Source: Desulfotruncus arcticus DSM 17038 (GTDB lineage Bacteria > Bacillota > Desulfotomaculia > Desulfotomaculales > Desulfallaceae). From it: a stretch of DNA of 64,000 nt. How positions within the stretch are numbered: the stretch's first letter is position 1; each line of letters starts with the position of its first letter. The notes beneath the pieces are model-generated. The model was not told the origin of the DNA, did no database searches, and worked only from the letters and a program-made list of their open reading frames with translations. Made by a program: the position numbers and the translations under genes. The DNA lies in contig NZ_FOOX01000014.1 of the NCBI RefSeq assembly GCF_900113335.1, forward strand, positions 96,765 through 160,764, read 5' to 3'. Shown in pieces: positions 53,814 through 63,027 of the stretch.

Positions 53814-55103
53814 ATGGTGGATACGGGCTTTTCTTTTATTCATGCTGCCGATTTGCATTTGGACAGCCCTTTCCGCGGCTATGCCGGCATTGACTGTGAA
53901 GAAGAAACCAGAGAAAACATTTTGCAACAGCTGCGGGACTGCACATTTACGGCCCTGGACAGCCTGGTGCGGGCCTGTCTGCAAAACCGGGTGGATTTTC
54001 TGGTGCTGGCGGGGGACGTTTACGACCGGGCCGACCGCAGCCTGCGGGCGCAGCTGCGTTTGCGGGACGCCTTTGAACGCCTGGCCGCCGCCGGGATTTC
54101 TGTTTTTGTGGCCCACGGCAATCACGACCACCACGAGGGGTTTCAGGCCGCGCTGGCCTGGCCGGACAATGTGCATATCTTTGCGCCGGGCCGGGTGGAG
54201 GCCCGGCCGGTGACCCGCGACGGCAGGGAAATAGCCCGGGTTTACGGCATCAGCTACCCGCGCCGGGACGTTGCCCAAAACTACGCCGCTCTGTTCAGGC
54301 GGGATCTGGCCGCGCCCTATGCCGTGGCCGTACTGCACTGCAACGTCGGGGGCAATCCTGAGCACGCCAACTACGCCCCCTGCAGCCTGGCGGACCTGGC
54401 GGCCGGCGGTTTTGACTACTGGGCGCTGGGGCACGTGCACCGCAGGCTGACTCTTAAAGAACACGGTCCCTGTGTGGTCTACCCCGGCAATCTCCAGGGA
54501 CGGGGGCCGCATGAAACGGGGGCCAGGGGCTGCTATCTGGTCCGGGTGAAACCCGGCGGTTTGGCTGAGCTGAGTTTTTTGGCCACCGACGCGGTGCGCT
54601 GGGTCAAGCAGCGGGTATCAATACAAGGCCTGGGGACGGAGCAGGAGCTGCTGGAAAGCCTTGACGCCGCCCTTACTGAGCTCAGCCGCGCCCACGGGCG
54701 GCGTTCCCTGGTAGCGCGGCTGGAACTGGCGGGCCGGGGTCCTCTGCACCGGAGGCTGCAGCAACCCGGCGCCCTGGATGGCCTGTTGGAGGAATTGCGG
54801 CGGCGGTTTGCCGGGACCGGGGGGGCATTTGTCTGGCCGGAGTCGATCCGGCCCTATACCGCTCCGGAAGTGGACAAAGAGTTGCTGCGGGGCAGCCAGA
54901 CCCTGCTGGGGGACCTGCTGGAAATAGCCCGGGAGGCCCGCTGCGGCGGCCGGCTGCGGGAACAGCTGGCGGAAGCGCTGGCCCCGCTGCAGGGCCGGGC
55001 CGCCCGGTTTATTGAACTGCCGCAGGGGACAGCTTTGGATGAACTTATCGAAGCCGCCGGGGAAATGGCGCTGGACTTGCTCTGGGAGGACGATGCGCGT
55101 TGA
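53814..55103 (+). CDS. yhaO: SbcD/YhaO-family exonuclease subunit
   Basis: The 429-residue metallophosphoesterase has the Mre11/SbcD motifs FIHAADLHLDSPF, LVLAGDVYDR, FVAHGNHD and YWALGHVHRR in order, and a long C-terminal capping domain. These bind two metal ions for DNA cleavage. ATG 53814 with AAAGGAAGTG is chosen; an upstream frame from 53769 adds nothing conserved. Its stop overlaps the start of the large ATPase gene, the usual nuclease/ATPase pair of Firmicutes (YhaO-YhaN), related to SbcD-SbcC. Confidence 0.87.
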   Translation: MVDTGFSFIHAADLHLDSPFRGYAGIDCEEETRENILQQLRDCTFTALDSLVRACLQNRVDFLVLAGDVYDRADRSLRAQLRLRDAFERLAAAGISVFVAHGNHDHHEGFQAALAWPDNVHIFAPGRVEARPVTRDGREIARVYGISYPRRDVAQNYAALFRRDLAAPYAVAVLHCNVGGNPEHANYAPCSLADLAAGGFDYWALGHVHRRLTLKEHGPCVVYPGNLQGRGPHETGARGCYLVRVKPGGLAELSFLATDAVRWVKQRVSIQGLGTEQELLESLDAALTELSRAHGRRSLVARLELAGRGPLHRRLQQPGALDGLLEELRRRFAGTGGAFVWPESIRPYTAPEVDKELLRGSQTLLGDLLEIAREARCGGRLREQLAEALAPLQGRAARFIELPQGTALDELIEAAGEMALDLLWEDDAR

Positions 55104-58100
55104 GGCTGATGGGCTTATACATATACAACTACGGCATATTGACCGATTTTGCGCTGACGGATAATCAGTTGACCGGTGGCGTCAGCATCATTTTCGGGCT
55201 GAACGAGGCCGGCAAATCGACACTGCTGTCCTTTATCCGGGGTGTGCTGTTCGGCTTTAAAACCGAGGGCAATCTGGCCAAACCTGTGCGGGGCGGGGAG
55301 GCCCGCGGCTATCTTTTACTGGAGGATGATGGAGAGGTTTACCGGGTTGAGCGCGGCGGCAAAGGGAACGGCAAGGTTGTGGTGGAATTGCCCGGCGGCG
55401 GCAGGGCCGGTGAAGAACTGCTGAAAACCCGGCTGCTCCGGGGGCTCAGCCCGGTTTTGTTTAAAAACGTCTTTGCCTTTGGCCTGGATGAATTACGCAG
55501 GCTGGAGGAACTGGAAAGGGATGAAATCAGCGCCTATATTTACGGCGCCGGAACGGGAACCAGCCCCCGGCGGCTGGCGGACGCCGCCGCCGCCCTGGAA
55601 AAGTCCGCCGGTGAGCTCTATAAACCGCGGGGTCGCACCCCGCGGCTGAACAAGCTGATGCTGGAGCTGGAAGAGCTGGACCGGAAAATAAGGGAGTTGG
55701 AGCAACAGCCGGAACGTTACTTTAAGCTGCTGGAAGAACAGCGGCGGCTGGAGCGGGACCGGGACCGGCTGCGGGAGCTGCAGTCCCAACGGCGTGCGAG
55801 GCTGCGGCGTCTGGATTATTTGCTTAAAGCCCGGGCGCCCTGGAACGATTTGCGGCAGTGCCTGGCCCAAATGGGGCGCCTGCCTGCGATCCCGGACTTT
55901 CCCGAGCGCGGTACGGAGAGGCTGGGCGAGCTTGAGGCCGGGCTTGACGCCAAACAGGAGGAGGTTCTCAACCGGTCCGGGCAAACCCAAGCCCTGCGGA
56001 AAAAGCTGGCTTCCATGGCGGTGGAAGAACAGATCATTGCCGCCGCCCACGTTATCGATGAATTTGATAAAGAGCGGTCCCTGTACCTGGAAAAGAAACA
56101 GAGCCTGATTGAACTGGTGGCCCGCATGGCCGAAATGGAGAGAACCGCCCGGGAAAGAATGGCGATGCTGGGCCCGGGCTGGGATGAAGCAAGAGTGCTG
56201 GCACTGGACATCTCCCTGGCGGAGAGGCGGCGGGTTGAGGACACAGCGGCGCAGTCTGCGGCGCTGGAGCAGCAGCAGGCCATTGCCGCCAACCGCCTGA
56301 CCGGCTGCCGCAAGGAATATGACCGCTTCAGGCTGGAGCGGGAAAGCACCACCGGGCTGCTGGCCGGCCTGCCGCCCGCTTCCGGCGGCCAGGTTGAAAT
56401 TGAAGAGAAAATGGAACTGCTGGACCGGGCAGCCGCGGAGCTGGAACAGCTTAATCATGCGCAGGAATTGAAGGATATCCAGCAAAACAGGTTGCAGGAA
56501 ATTTACCATCGGATGGAACGCAATTTATCGCAGCAAAAAAAGGCCGGGCGAAACAAAGGGCTTGTCGCGGCCGTGATGGCGGCTGTGTTGCTGGGCTGTC
56601 TGGGTATCTGGATGATTTATGCCGATTGGCCCTACGGTCTTTGGGTGGGCGGCGTCGGCCTGGGGGCCGCCGTGCTGCTTGCCGGCCTGTACTTGATGCA
56701 AGTCAAACAGCGGCGGGATAGGCTGCAAGAGCTAAGTGCGGAAGCCGGGGAACTGGCTAAAACCAGAGAAAACCTGGCCGGGGCGCTGGAGCGTTTGGAC
56801 CGGAGCATCAAAGCGGCCTCCGAGCAATTAAGCCGGGCCGGGGCGGTTTTGAAAGGTGGGGAAAAGCTGCAGCGGGAGGAGATTCCTGTCCTCAGGCGCC
56901 GCGTTATGGAAGAGCGGGACAGCTTGCGCAGCAAAGCGGAGCTGGCCGCCCGGCTGGAAACTATCGAAAAAGATCTGGCGGCGGCGGGCAGGGAACTGCG
57001 GCAGGCGGAAACAGAACTGGAGCAAATAACGGGCAACCTGCGCCGGTTGCAAAGGGAGTGGGAGAAATGGCTCGCCGGCAAGGGATTAACCGGGCTCACC
57101 CTTTCCGGGGCGGCCGACTTTTTGTCCCTGGCCGAAAAGGCGGCGGATGAACTGAAAAAACTGCGGCTGGAAAGGCAGGCCGCGGAGCAAACCAGGCGCT
57201 ATACTACAGATTACGAGGACCGGGTGAACAGGCTGGCCGAGACCCTGGGACGCGGCTTGGTGCCAAGGGAAGAAGTGGCGGGGCGCGTGGCCGGAATGGT
57301 GGAATACCTCCGGGAGCAGCAGCAAATGAAGGCGGAACTGGACAGGTGCCATGAAGACCTGGAATTGGCGCTGGCCGGCCAAAAAACCGCCGCTGCGGGA
57401 CTGCAAATGGTGCGGGCAAAAATTAAAGAGCTGCTGGACCTGGGCGGCGCCATTGATAATGAAGACTTCCGCAACCGCGCCGCGGCTCACCGTGAGCGTA
57501 AAGAGCTGGCCGGTAAGGCGGAAAACCTGCGCGGGCACCTGCTCAATATTGCCGGCTCGGCGGCGGAACTGGCCGAACTGGAGCGGGAGCTGGAGCAAAC
57601 CAAAAAATCCAGCCACGAAGAAGAGTATGACGGCATCAAAGCCGCGCTGGCAAGCGGCGAACAACAGCTGGCCGCTTTAGGCGACGAGCTGGCGGCCCTC
57701 AAACAGGAAATGAAAACTCTGGAGAGCGGCGAGGAACTGGCCCGGGCCAGGCAAAAGAGGGAAATGCTGCGTGAAAGCCTGGCGACAGGGGCCAGGGAAT
57801 GGCAGGTTGCCGTGCTGTGTTCCACCCTGCTGGACCTGGCCCGGGAAAAGCATGAGCGGGATCGTCAGCCCGCCGTGCTGGCCCACGCCTCCCAACTGAT
57901 CAGCCCGCTAACCGCCCGGCGCTATAACCGGGTCCTGTCCCCGGTGGGCTCGCCGTCGGCCCTGGAGGTGGAAGAACCGGGCGGGCGCCGGGTTGGCGCC
58001 CCGGCCTTGAGCAGGGGGGCGGCCAGCCAGCTATACCTGGCTGTAAGGCTGGCCCTGGCCTGTCACTTTTGCTCGGTGGCGGCTCCCATGCCGATCATAC

Positions 58101-58294
58101 TGGATGATATTATGGTGGATTTCGACATCCGCCGGCTGCACGGCTCGCTGCAGGTACTGGATCAGGTTGCACGGGGGCGCCAGGTGCTGCTGTTCACCTG
58201 CCACAACCACATTGTCGAAGCCGCCAAAGAAATTGTGCCCGGTTTAAACCTGGTGTTTATGGACGGCGTCAAAAAATTGGCCCCAAGTCAATAA
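55100..58294 (+). CDS. yhaN: YhaN-family SMC/Rad50-like ATPase
   Basis: The 1064-residue protein has the N-terminal half of an ABC head with Walker A FGLNEAGKSTLLSF and long coiled coils (about 160-470 and 540-900). Two transmembrane helices occur at the coil apex (VAAVMAAVLLGCLGIWMIYA; LWVGGVGLGAAVLLAGLYLM, about 480-530). The C-terminal half carries the signature LSRGAASQLYLAVRL and Walker B MPIILDDIMVDFD. Membrane helices in the coil are a feature of YhaN, not of SbcC. A TTG start at 55100 with GGGAGG overlaps the yhaO stop. It likely controls YhaO nuclease at DNA ends. Confidence 0.88.
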   Translation: MRLMGLYIYNYGILTDFALTDNQLTGGVSIIFGLNEAGKSTLLSFIRGVLFGFKTEGNLAKPVRGGEARGYLLLEDDGEVYRVERGGKGNGKVVVELPGGGRAGEELLKTRLLRGLSPVLFKNVFAFGLDELRRLEELERDEISAYIYGAGTGTSPRRLADAAAALEKSAGELYKPRGRTPRLNKLMLELEELDRKIRELEQQPERYFKLLEEQRRLERDRDRLRELQSQRRARLRRLDYLLKARAPWNDLRQCLAQMGRLPAIPDFPERGTERLGELEAGLDAKQEEVLNRSGQTQALRKKLASMAVEEQIIAAAHVIDEFDKERSLYLEKKQSLIELVARMAEMERTARERMAMLGPGWDEARVLALDISLAERRRVEDTAAQSAALEQQQAIAANRLTGCRKEYDRFRLERESTTGLLAGLPPASGGQVEIEEKMELLDRAAAELEQLNHAQELKDIQQNRLQEIYHRMERNLSQQKKAGRNKGLVAAVMAAVLLGCLGIWMIYADWPYGLWVGGVGLGAAVLLAGLYLMQVKQRRDRLQELSAEAGELAKTRENLAGALERLDRSIKAASEQLSRAGAVLKGGEKLQREEIPVLRRRVMEERDSLRSKAELAARLETIEKDLAAAGRELRQAETELEQITGNLRRLQREWEKWLAGKGLTGLTLSGAADFLSLAEKAADELKKLRLERQAAEQTRRYTTDYEDRVNRLAETLGRGLVPREEVAGRVAGMVEYLREQQQMKAELDRCHEDLELALAGQKTAAAGLQMVRAKIKELLDLGGAIDNEDFRNRAAAHRERKELAGKAENLRGHLLNIAGSAAELAELERELEQTKKSSHEEEYDGIKAALASGEQQLAALGDELAALKQEMKTLESGEELARARQKREMLRESLATGAREWQVAVLCSTLLDLAREKHERDRQPAVLAHASQLISPLTARRYNRVLSPVGSPSALEVEEPGGRRVGAPALSRGAASQLYLAVRLALACHFCSVAAPMPIILDDIMVDFDIRRLHGSLQVLDQVARGRQVLLFTCHNHIVEAAKEIVPGLNLVFMDGVKKLAPSQ

Positions 58295-58344
58295 TTGCAT
58301 CCGGCAGATTATTAACCGCAGCGCGGGTTAGGGCATAATATGGG

Positions 58345-58532
58345 GTAGGAGACAGAATACAGGAGTCAGGAGTCAGAATAAAAACATGAGACATGAGACA
58401 GGAGTTGGGAGTCAGAATAAGAAAGCGGGATAAACATTTTTAAGATTTTGGTATACCGGGAGGCGTATCTTTGGTGCTTGTATTTTACCGTGTATCCACA
58501 TTCTGAATTCTGACTCCTGACTCCTGAATACC
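58345..58532. repeat. Family 1 repeats upstream of glmM
   Basis: Direct units ATACAGGAGTCAGGAGTCAG and GGGAGTCAGAATAA (58355-58420) face an inverted block ATTCTGAATTCTGACTCCTG (from 58499), giving one large stem-loop. The right end is about 12 bases before the glmM -35 box. Confidence 0.85.
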
Positions 58533-58540
58533 CAAATAAA

Positions 58541-58570
58541 TTGACATCAACGGTCAATAAAAGCTATAAT
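58541..58570 (+). promoter_or_regulatory. Consensus sigma-A promoter of glmM
   Basis: Perfect TTGACA (58541-58546), 18-base spacer, perfect TATAAT (58565-58570). It shows glmM is transcribed on its own rather than from cdaA. Confidence 0.85.
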
Positions 58571-58605
58571 TTACCTGGTTAAAAAGAGCGGGAGGTAATA
58601 TGCAA

Positions 58606-59940
58606 ATGACACGGTTATTCGGCACCGACGGCGTACGCGGCGTAGCCAACAAAGACCTTACCCCGGAACTGGCCTTTAAACTGGGCCGCGCAGGGGCACA
58701 CGTGCTGGCGCAAAACGGGGGGGCTAAACGGTTGGTGGTGGGCCGTGATACCAGGATATCCGGTGATATGCTGGAGGCCGCGCTTGCCGCGGGCATCTGT
58801 TCCGCCGGTGTGGATGTGCTTAGTGTCGGTTTTCTGCCAACCCCGGCCGTGGCCTTTTTGACCAGGGAATTCGGCGCCGCCGGTGGTGTGGTTATTTCCG
58901 CTTCCCACAACCCGGTGGAAGACAACGGGATCAAATTTTTCGGGCCCAGCGGCTATAAACTACCTGACGACAAAGAAATACAGGTTGAACAGCTGATTAC
59001 CGGCACTGATACCGGCATTCCATCCCCGGTGGGACCGGCTGTAGGCAGAATTAACCGGGTGGAGGATGCGGAAGACCGCTATGTGAATTTCCTCAAAAGC
59101 ACCGTTTCCGCAGATCTTAAAGGTTTGAAAATTGTGATGGACTGCGCCAACGGCTCTTCCTACCGGGTGGCGCCCAGGGTATTAAGTGAGCTTGGCGCCG
59201 AGGTTATTCCCATCCACAATACCCCTGACGGGGTCAACATTAATGAAAAGTGCGGCTCCACCCACCCTGACAAGCTGCGGGAAACAGTGGTGCGCGAGGG
59301 AGCCGACCTCGGCCTGGCCAACGACGGGGACGCCGACCGGTTGATAGCCGTCGACCACCGGGGCAACCTGGTGGACGGCGACCAGATCATGGTTATTTGC
59401 GCCAATCATTTAAAGGCTCAACACCGGCTGCCCAAAAACACGGTGGTTGTAACGGTGATGAGCAATATGGGACTGCATCTGGCCATGCGCGAGTCCGGCA
59501 TCGAGGTGCTGCAAACCAAGGTGGGCGACCGGTATGTGGTGGAGGAGCTGCTGCGCACCGGTGCTGTTTTTGGCGGCGAGCAGTCCGGGCACATATTGTT
59601 CCTGGAGCACAGCCCTTCCGGCGACGGCGTTTTAACCGCGCTGCAGCTGCTTTCGGTGGTAAAAGCCACCGGGCAAAGCCTGGCCGAACTGGCCGCCCGG
59701 ATGGAACGGCTGCCGCAGCTGCTGGAAAATGTGCGGGTTGCGGATAAACAAAGGGTCATGTCCAGCCCGGTACTGGCCAAAAGCATCCGGAAAAAGGAAG
59801 AACACCTGGCCGGGCAGGGGCGGATACTTGTACGCCCCTCCGGTACGGAGTCACTGGTGCGGGTAATGGCGGAAGGCAGGGACATGGGCCAATTGCAGGA
59901 AATAGTGGGCGAGCTGGTTGATATAGTTAAGCAGTTATAA
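58606..59940 (+). CDS. glmM: Phosphoglucosamine mutase
   Basis: GlmM interconverts glucosamine-6- and -1-phosphate for cell-wall precursors. The 444-residue protein starts [19 protein letters not shown] and has the phosphoserine loop [19 protein letters not shown], metal-binding [25 protein letters not shown] and [18 protein letters not shown] 58606 is preferred over 58600, which would lie only 3 bases from GGGAGGT. In related bacteria cdaA-cdaR-glmM form one operon and GlmM inhibits CdaA; here about 11 kb separates them. Confidence 0.95.
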   Translation: MTRLFGTDGVRGVANKDLTPELAFKLGRAGAHVLAQNGGAKRLVVGRDTRISGDMLEAALAAGICSAGVDVLSVGFLPTPAVAFLTREFGAAGGVVISASHNPVEDNGIKFFGPSGYKLPDDKEIQVEQLITGTDTGIPSPVGPAVGRINRVEDAEDRYVNFLKSTVSADLKGLKIVMDCANGSSYRVAPRVLSELGAEVIPIHNTPDGVNINEKCGSTHPDKLRETVVREGADLGLANDGDADRLIAVDHRGNLVDGDQIMVICANHLKAQHRLPKNTVVVTVMSNMGLHLAMRESGIEVLQTKVGDRYVVEELLRTGAVFGGEQSGHILFLEHSPSGDGVLTALQLLSVVKATGQSLAELAARMERLPQLLENVRVADKQRVMSSPVLAKSIRKKEEHLAGQGRILVRPSGTESLVRVMAEGRDMGQLQEIVGELVDIVKQL

Positions 59941-60114
59941 GCCTATCATACTTGATGATTCGGGCTATTGATGATATGATGTTTAAATTGAAGCATCTTT
60001 GTTCAGATGTTTTAATCAAGTAAGCAGTTTAATTAAGTAAGAGCATGAAAGGCGGTGATGCAGCGATAACAGGCCGTGTGGGTGTGGGCGGCACTTTTTT
60101 GACAACTGAATTGC
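59941..60114. other. glmM-glmS spacer before the ribozyme
   Basis: AT-rich, with no clear terminator after glmM and no consensus promoter. Nothing further is recognised. Confidence 0.3.
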
Positions 60115-60255
60115 AGCGCCAGAACCCGGCAGCCGGGTTGACGAGGTGGGAGTTAATCGAAGTTTTCGGCGGATGCTCCCCGGTTTGGCCATAACCGACA
60201 AAGGCACTACAAATCCCGCGGGCAACCGCGGGGACAAAGGGTGCCGGGTGGCCGC
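60115..60255 (+). ncRNA. glmS ribozyme (glucosamine-6-phosphate-responsive)
   Basis: The conserved core is present: AGCGCC at 60115 (cleavage expected between A60115 and G60116), AGAAC, a short P2-type hairpin CCCGGCAGCCGGG, and TTGACGAGG. GGGAGTTAATCGAAG, TTCGGCGGATGCTCCC and a P3 helix CGGTT...AACCG follow. The 3' part holds GGCAC...GTGCC enclosing CCGCGGGCAACCGCGG, a plausible P4/P4.1. GlcN6P acts as cofactor for self-cleavage, lowering glmS mRNA. About 350 bases and two repeats lie between it and the glmS start. Confidence 0.92.
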
Positions 60256-60374
60256 AAAAGGCATATTTTATACGGGAAAAATGCCGTCGGGACAGGTATG
60301 CTCTTGTGACGGTATTTTTGTGCCCAAAAACCATTGCCTGGGGCTGGTAGCGCCCGGGCATTTGTATTTTTTCA

Positions 60375-60406
60375 GGAGTCAGGAGTCAGAAGACAGGAGT
60401 CAGAAT
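60375..60406. repeat. Family 1 repeat in the glmS leader
   Basis: CAGGAGTCAGGAGTCAGAAG followed by ACAGGAGTCAGAATGA. Only direct units; no inverted partner here. Confidence 0.75.
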
Positions 60407-60409
60407 GAG

Positions 60410-60505
60410 AGCGGAGCCATGGGAACGGTTTGAGCCTCATCGCAGCGCAGCGAAAGGTCCGAAGGAAAGACGGTGGAACCGTTTCCGTGGCCTGGCCCCG
60501 TGGTG
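60410..60505. repeat. Family 3 palindromic repeat in the glmS leader
   Basis: CCATGGGAACGGTT (60417-60430) pairs with AACCGTTTCCGTGG (60477-60490), with CGCAGCGCAGCGAAAGG between. It is the best match to the copy at 19867. Confidence 0.7.
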
Positions 60506-60602
60506 TAACGGGCCTAGCTAAATAAGAATATTATGTTGAAGTGTTGGTAATTTTTGAGTTGATAAATTGAAATAAATTGATTGCATCGGAGGTTATTAAT
60601 AT

Positions 60603-62432
60603 ATGTGCGGTATAGTAGGATACCTGGGCGGCCGCCAGGCGGCCCCGATATTGTTGGAAGGTCTGCAAAAACTGGAATACCGCGGGTATGATTCCGCCGG
60701 CATTGCGGTAATCCGGGGAAATACCATTGAAACCTTGAAAAAATCGGGCAAACTGGCCCAGCTGCGGGCGCAAATGAACGGCTACATGCCTGAATCCACA
60801 ATTGGCATTGGGCACACCCGCTGGGCCACCCACGGGCGCCCCAATGATCTCAACGCCCACCCTCATATTGACTGCCAGGGGCGTTTTGCCGTGATTCACA
60901 ACGGAATTATAGAAAATTACCTGACCCTGAGGGAGTGGTTGATCTCCCAGGGCCATGTATTTCGGTCTGAAACCGACACCGAGGTGCTGCCGCACCTGAT
61001 TGAAGAATTTTACATGGGCGACATGGTGGAGACCATCCAGAGGGTAATTAGAAAAGTGGACGGGTCCTACGCCATGGTGGCCCTGGCGCTGGACGAACCA
61101 AACCGGCTGGTGGCGGCCCGCCACGACAGCCCTCTGGTTGTGGGCCTGGGCGAGGGAGAAAACTTCCTGGCCTCGGATATTCCCGCCCTGCTTAAACATA
61201 CCAGGCAAACCTACATACTGGAGGACGGGGAAATTGCCGTTCTAACCAGGAATGATGTTGAGGTTTGTGACCGCTCAGGCCAGCGGGTGGATAAAAAGGT
61301 TTTCCATGTTAAATGGGAAGCCGCGCAGGCCGAAAAAGGCGGCTACGACCATTTCATGCTCAAAGAAATACACGAGCAGCCCCGGGCGCTTAAAGACACC
61401 CTGAGCGGGCGGATTGCCCCGGACGGCAGCCGGGTAGTATTAAATGAAATCAACATTCCGCAAGAGCAGCTACAGCAAATCAACAAAGTTGTTATTACCG
61501 CCTGCGGCACCGCCTTTCATGCCGGCTTGGTCGGAAAATACGTCATCGAAACACTGGCCAGAATACCGGTGGAAGCCGATATCGCCTCCGAACTGCGCTA
61601 CCGGAACCCGCTGATAGATAAAAACACACTGGTGATAGTGATCAGCCAGAGCGGTGAAACCGCCGACACATTGGCGGCGCTGCGGGAAGCCAGAAGAAAA
61701 GGAGCCCGGGTTATTGCGGTGACCAACGTGGTTGACAGCTCCGTGGCCCGGGATGCGGATGATGTGCTCTATACCTGGGCCGGCCCGGAAATCGCCGTGG
61801 CCTCCACCAAGGCCTATATCACCCAACTGCTGTCCATGTACCTGCTGGGCCTGTACCTGGCCCAAAGCCGGGGCACACTGGAAGATAAAGAAATAACGCA
61901 AATCATCACGGATTTGCGCAAGCTGCCGGATAAAGTGGCCTCCATTTTGGAAAATGGCACTAATATCAAAGAGTTTGTGCAAAAACACTGCAACTGCGAG
62001 CATGCTTTCTTTATCGGCAGGGGGCTGGACTATGCCGTGGCGATGGAAGGCTCACTGAAATTGAAGGAAATTTCCTATATCCACGCCGAAGCCTACGCCG
62101 CCGGCGAATTAAAGCACGGCACCCTGGCTCTGATCGTGAAGGATGTGCCGGTAGTTGCGCTAGTTACGCAGCAAGCGCTTTACGACAAAACCGTAAGCAA
62201 CATCAAGGAAGTCAAGGCCCGGGAAGCCACGGTGCTGGCAGTGGCCTCACGCGGGCTGGAGGAAGTGGCCAAAGTGGCCGACGAAGTGCTGTACATTCCG
62301 CGCACCCACCAAATGCTGACAACGATTCTGGCGGTGGTGCCCATGCAGCTGCTGGCCTATTACATGGCCGTGTCACGCAAATGCGACGTGGATCAGCCGC
62401 GGAATCTGGCGAAGAGTGTGACTGTGGAGTAG
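60603..62432 (+). CDS. glmS: Glutamine-fructose-6-phosphate aminotransferase (isomerising)
   Basis: GlmS makes glucosamine-6-phosphate from fructose-6-phosphate and glutamine. The 609-residue protein has the N-terminal nucleophile Cys2 in MCGIVGYLGGRQAAP, GHTRWATHGRPNDLNAHPH, two SIS domains (ACGTAFHAGLVGKYVIE; ISQSGETADTLAALREA) and the C-terminal PRNLAKSVTVE. CGGAGGTTATTAAT precedes the ATG. The gene is under the glmS ribozyme found upstream. Together with glmM it feeds UDP-GlcNAc synthesis. Confidence 0.96.
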   Translation: MCGIVGYLGGRQAAPILLEGLQKLEYRGYDSAGIAVIRGNTIETLKKSGKLAQLRAQMNGYMPESTIGIGHTRWATHGRPNDLNAHPHIDCQGRFAVIHNGIIENYLTLREWLISQGHVFRSETDTEVLPHLIEEFYMGDMVETIQRVIRKVDGSYAMVALALDEPNRLVAARHDSPLVVGLGEGENFLASDIPALLKHTRQTYILEDGEIAVLTRNDVEVCDRSGQRVDKKVFHVKWEAAQAEKGGYDHFMLKEIHEQPRALKDTLSGRIAPDGSRVVLNEINIPQEQLQQINKVVITACGTAFHAGLVGKYVIETLARIPVEADIASELRYRNPLIDKNTLVIVISQSGETADTLAALREARRKGARVIAVTNVVDSSVARDADDVLYTWAGPEIAVASTKAYITQLLSMYLLGLYLAQSRGTLEDKEITQIITDLRKLPDKVASILENGTNIKEFVQKHCNCEHAFFIGRGLDYAVAMEGSLKLKEISYIHAEAYAAGELKHGTLALIVKDVPVVALVTQQALYDKTVSNIKEVKAREATVLAVASRGLEEVAKVADEVLYIPRTHQMLTTILAVVPMQLLAYYMAVSRKCDVDQPRNLAKSVTVE

Positions 62433-62463
62433 AGAATTTAGACCATTACAATTAGTGTTGTTG

Positions 62464-62568
62464 GACAATAAAGTTGGATACTGAGACAATAAAGTTGGAT
62501 ACTGAGACAATAAAGTTGGATACTAAGACAATAAAGTTGGATACTAAGACAATAAAGTTGGATACTGA
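62464..62568. repeat. Five tandem 21-bp repeats
   Basis: GACAATAAAGTTGGATACTGA repeated five times head to tail with a G/A change at one position and no spacers. It is not CRISPR-like. Multiple short direct repeats of this kind are typical of transposase-binding ends of IS21-like and related elements; a solo remnant is possible. Confidence 0.85.
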
Positions 62569-62708
62569 CTGGCCCCTTGTTTGAAGGTGCAGTTGGTCAT
62601 AATTTTATGCTCCTTAATCTAATCTTGTTCTGTGGTGGCATGTCTGACAGCGGTGGATTATGTATCTACGGTTCATAATAAATATTATCTCCGCAATCCA
62701 ATTATATA

Positions 62709-62753
62709 AAAAGCCGTTAGTTTTCCTTAAAAGAAGACGCACGGCTTTTTATA
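62709..62753 (+). terminator. Terminator downstream of glmS
   Basis: AAAAAGCCGT and ACGGCTTTTT pair across a ~23-base loop. T- and A-rich flanks suit either direction. Confidence 0.6.
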
Positions 62754-63027
62754 TTAATATGTTCGCAAAATGAAGTTCTTCCCTCCTCCGCAAAATAGGT
62801 TGTACTCTGAGTAAAAATGGTTGTTCCGTAGAGCACGGGTGAATTCGGGTGAAAAGCCTGGATTCGCCTGTGTTTTTTGCTGGGAGCGCAATGCGGGGGA
62901 AACTCAGGGAGAAGTTTTGAAGCAGACAAGACGCGAAAAAGCCCGACATGTCAAGGATTCCCGAAGACAGCCCGGACAAAAATGCGAAAAAATACAGCAT
63001 ATCTCTACCGCGTGTTGTGACTGAGCG
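62754..63027. other. Region without a convincing gene
   Basis: Short open frames exist on both strands (plus 62821-63024, minus 62749-63000) but have no ribosome binding site, no family match and unlikely composition. They are not called. Confidence 0.4.

Noticed and set aside
55493..56509. 338-codon minus-strand frame inside yhaN
   Set aside because: Antisense shadow of the coiled-coil region; the plus-strand product is certain.
62464..62568. CRISPR array
   Set aside because: The 21-bp units are contiguous without spacers and no cas gene is near.
62821..63024. 67-codon plus-strand frame after glmS
   Set aside because: No ribosome binding site, no family, and an equally long frame lies on the other strand.
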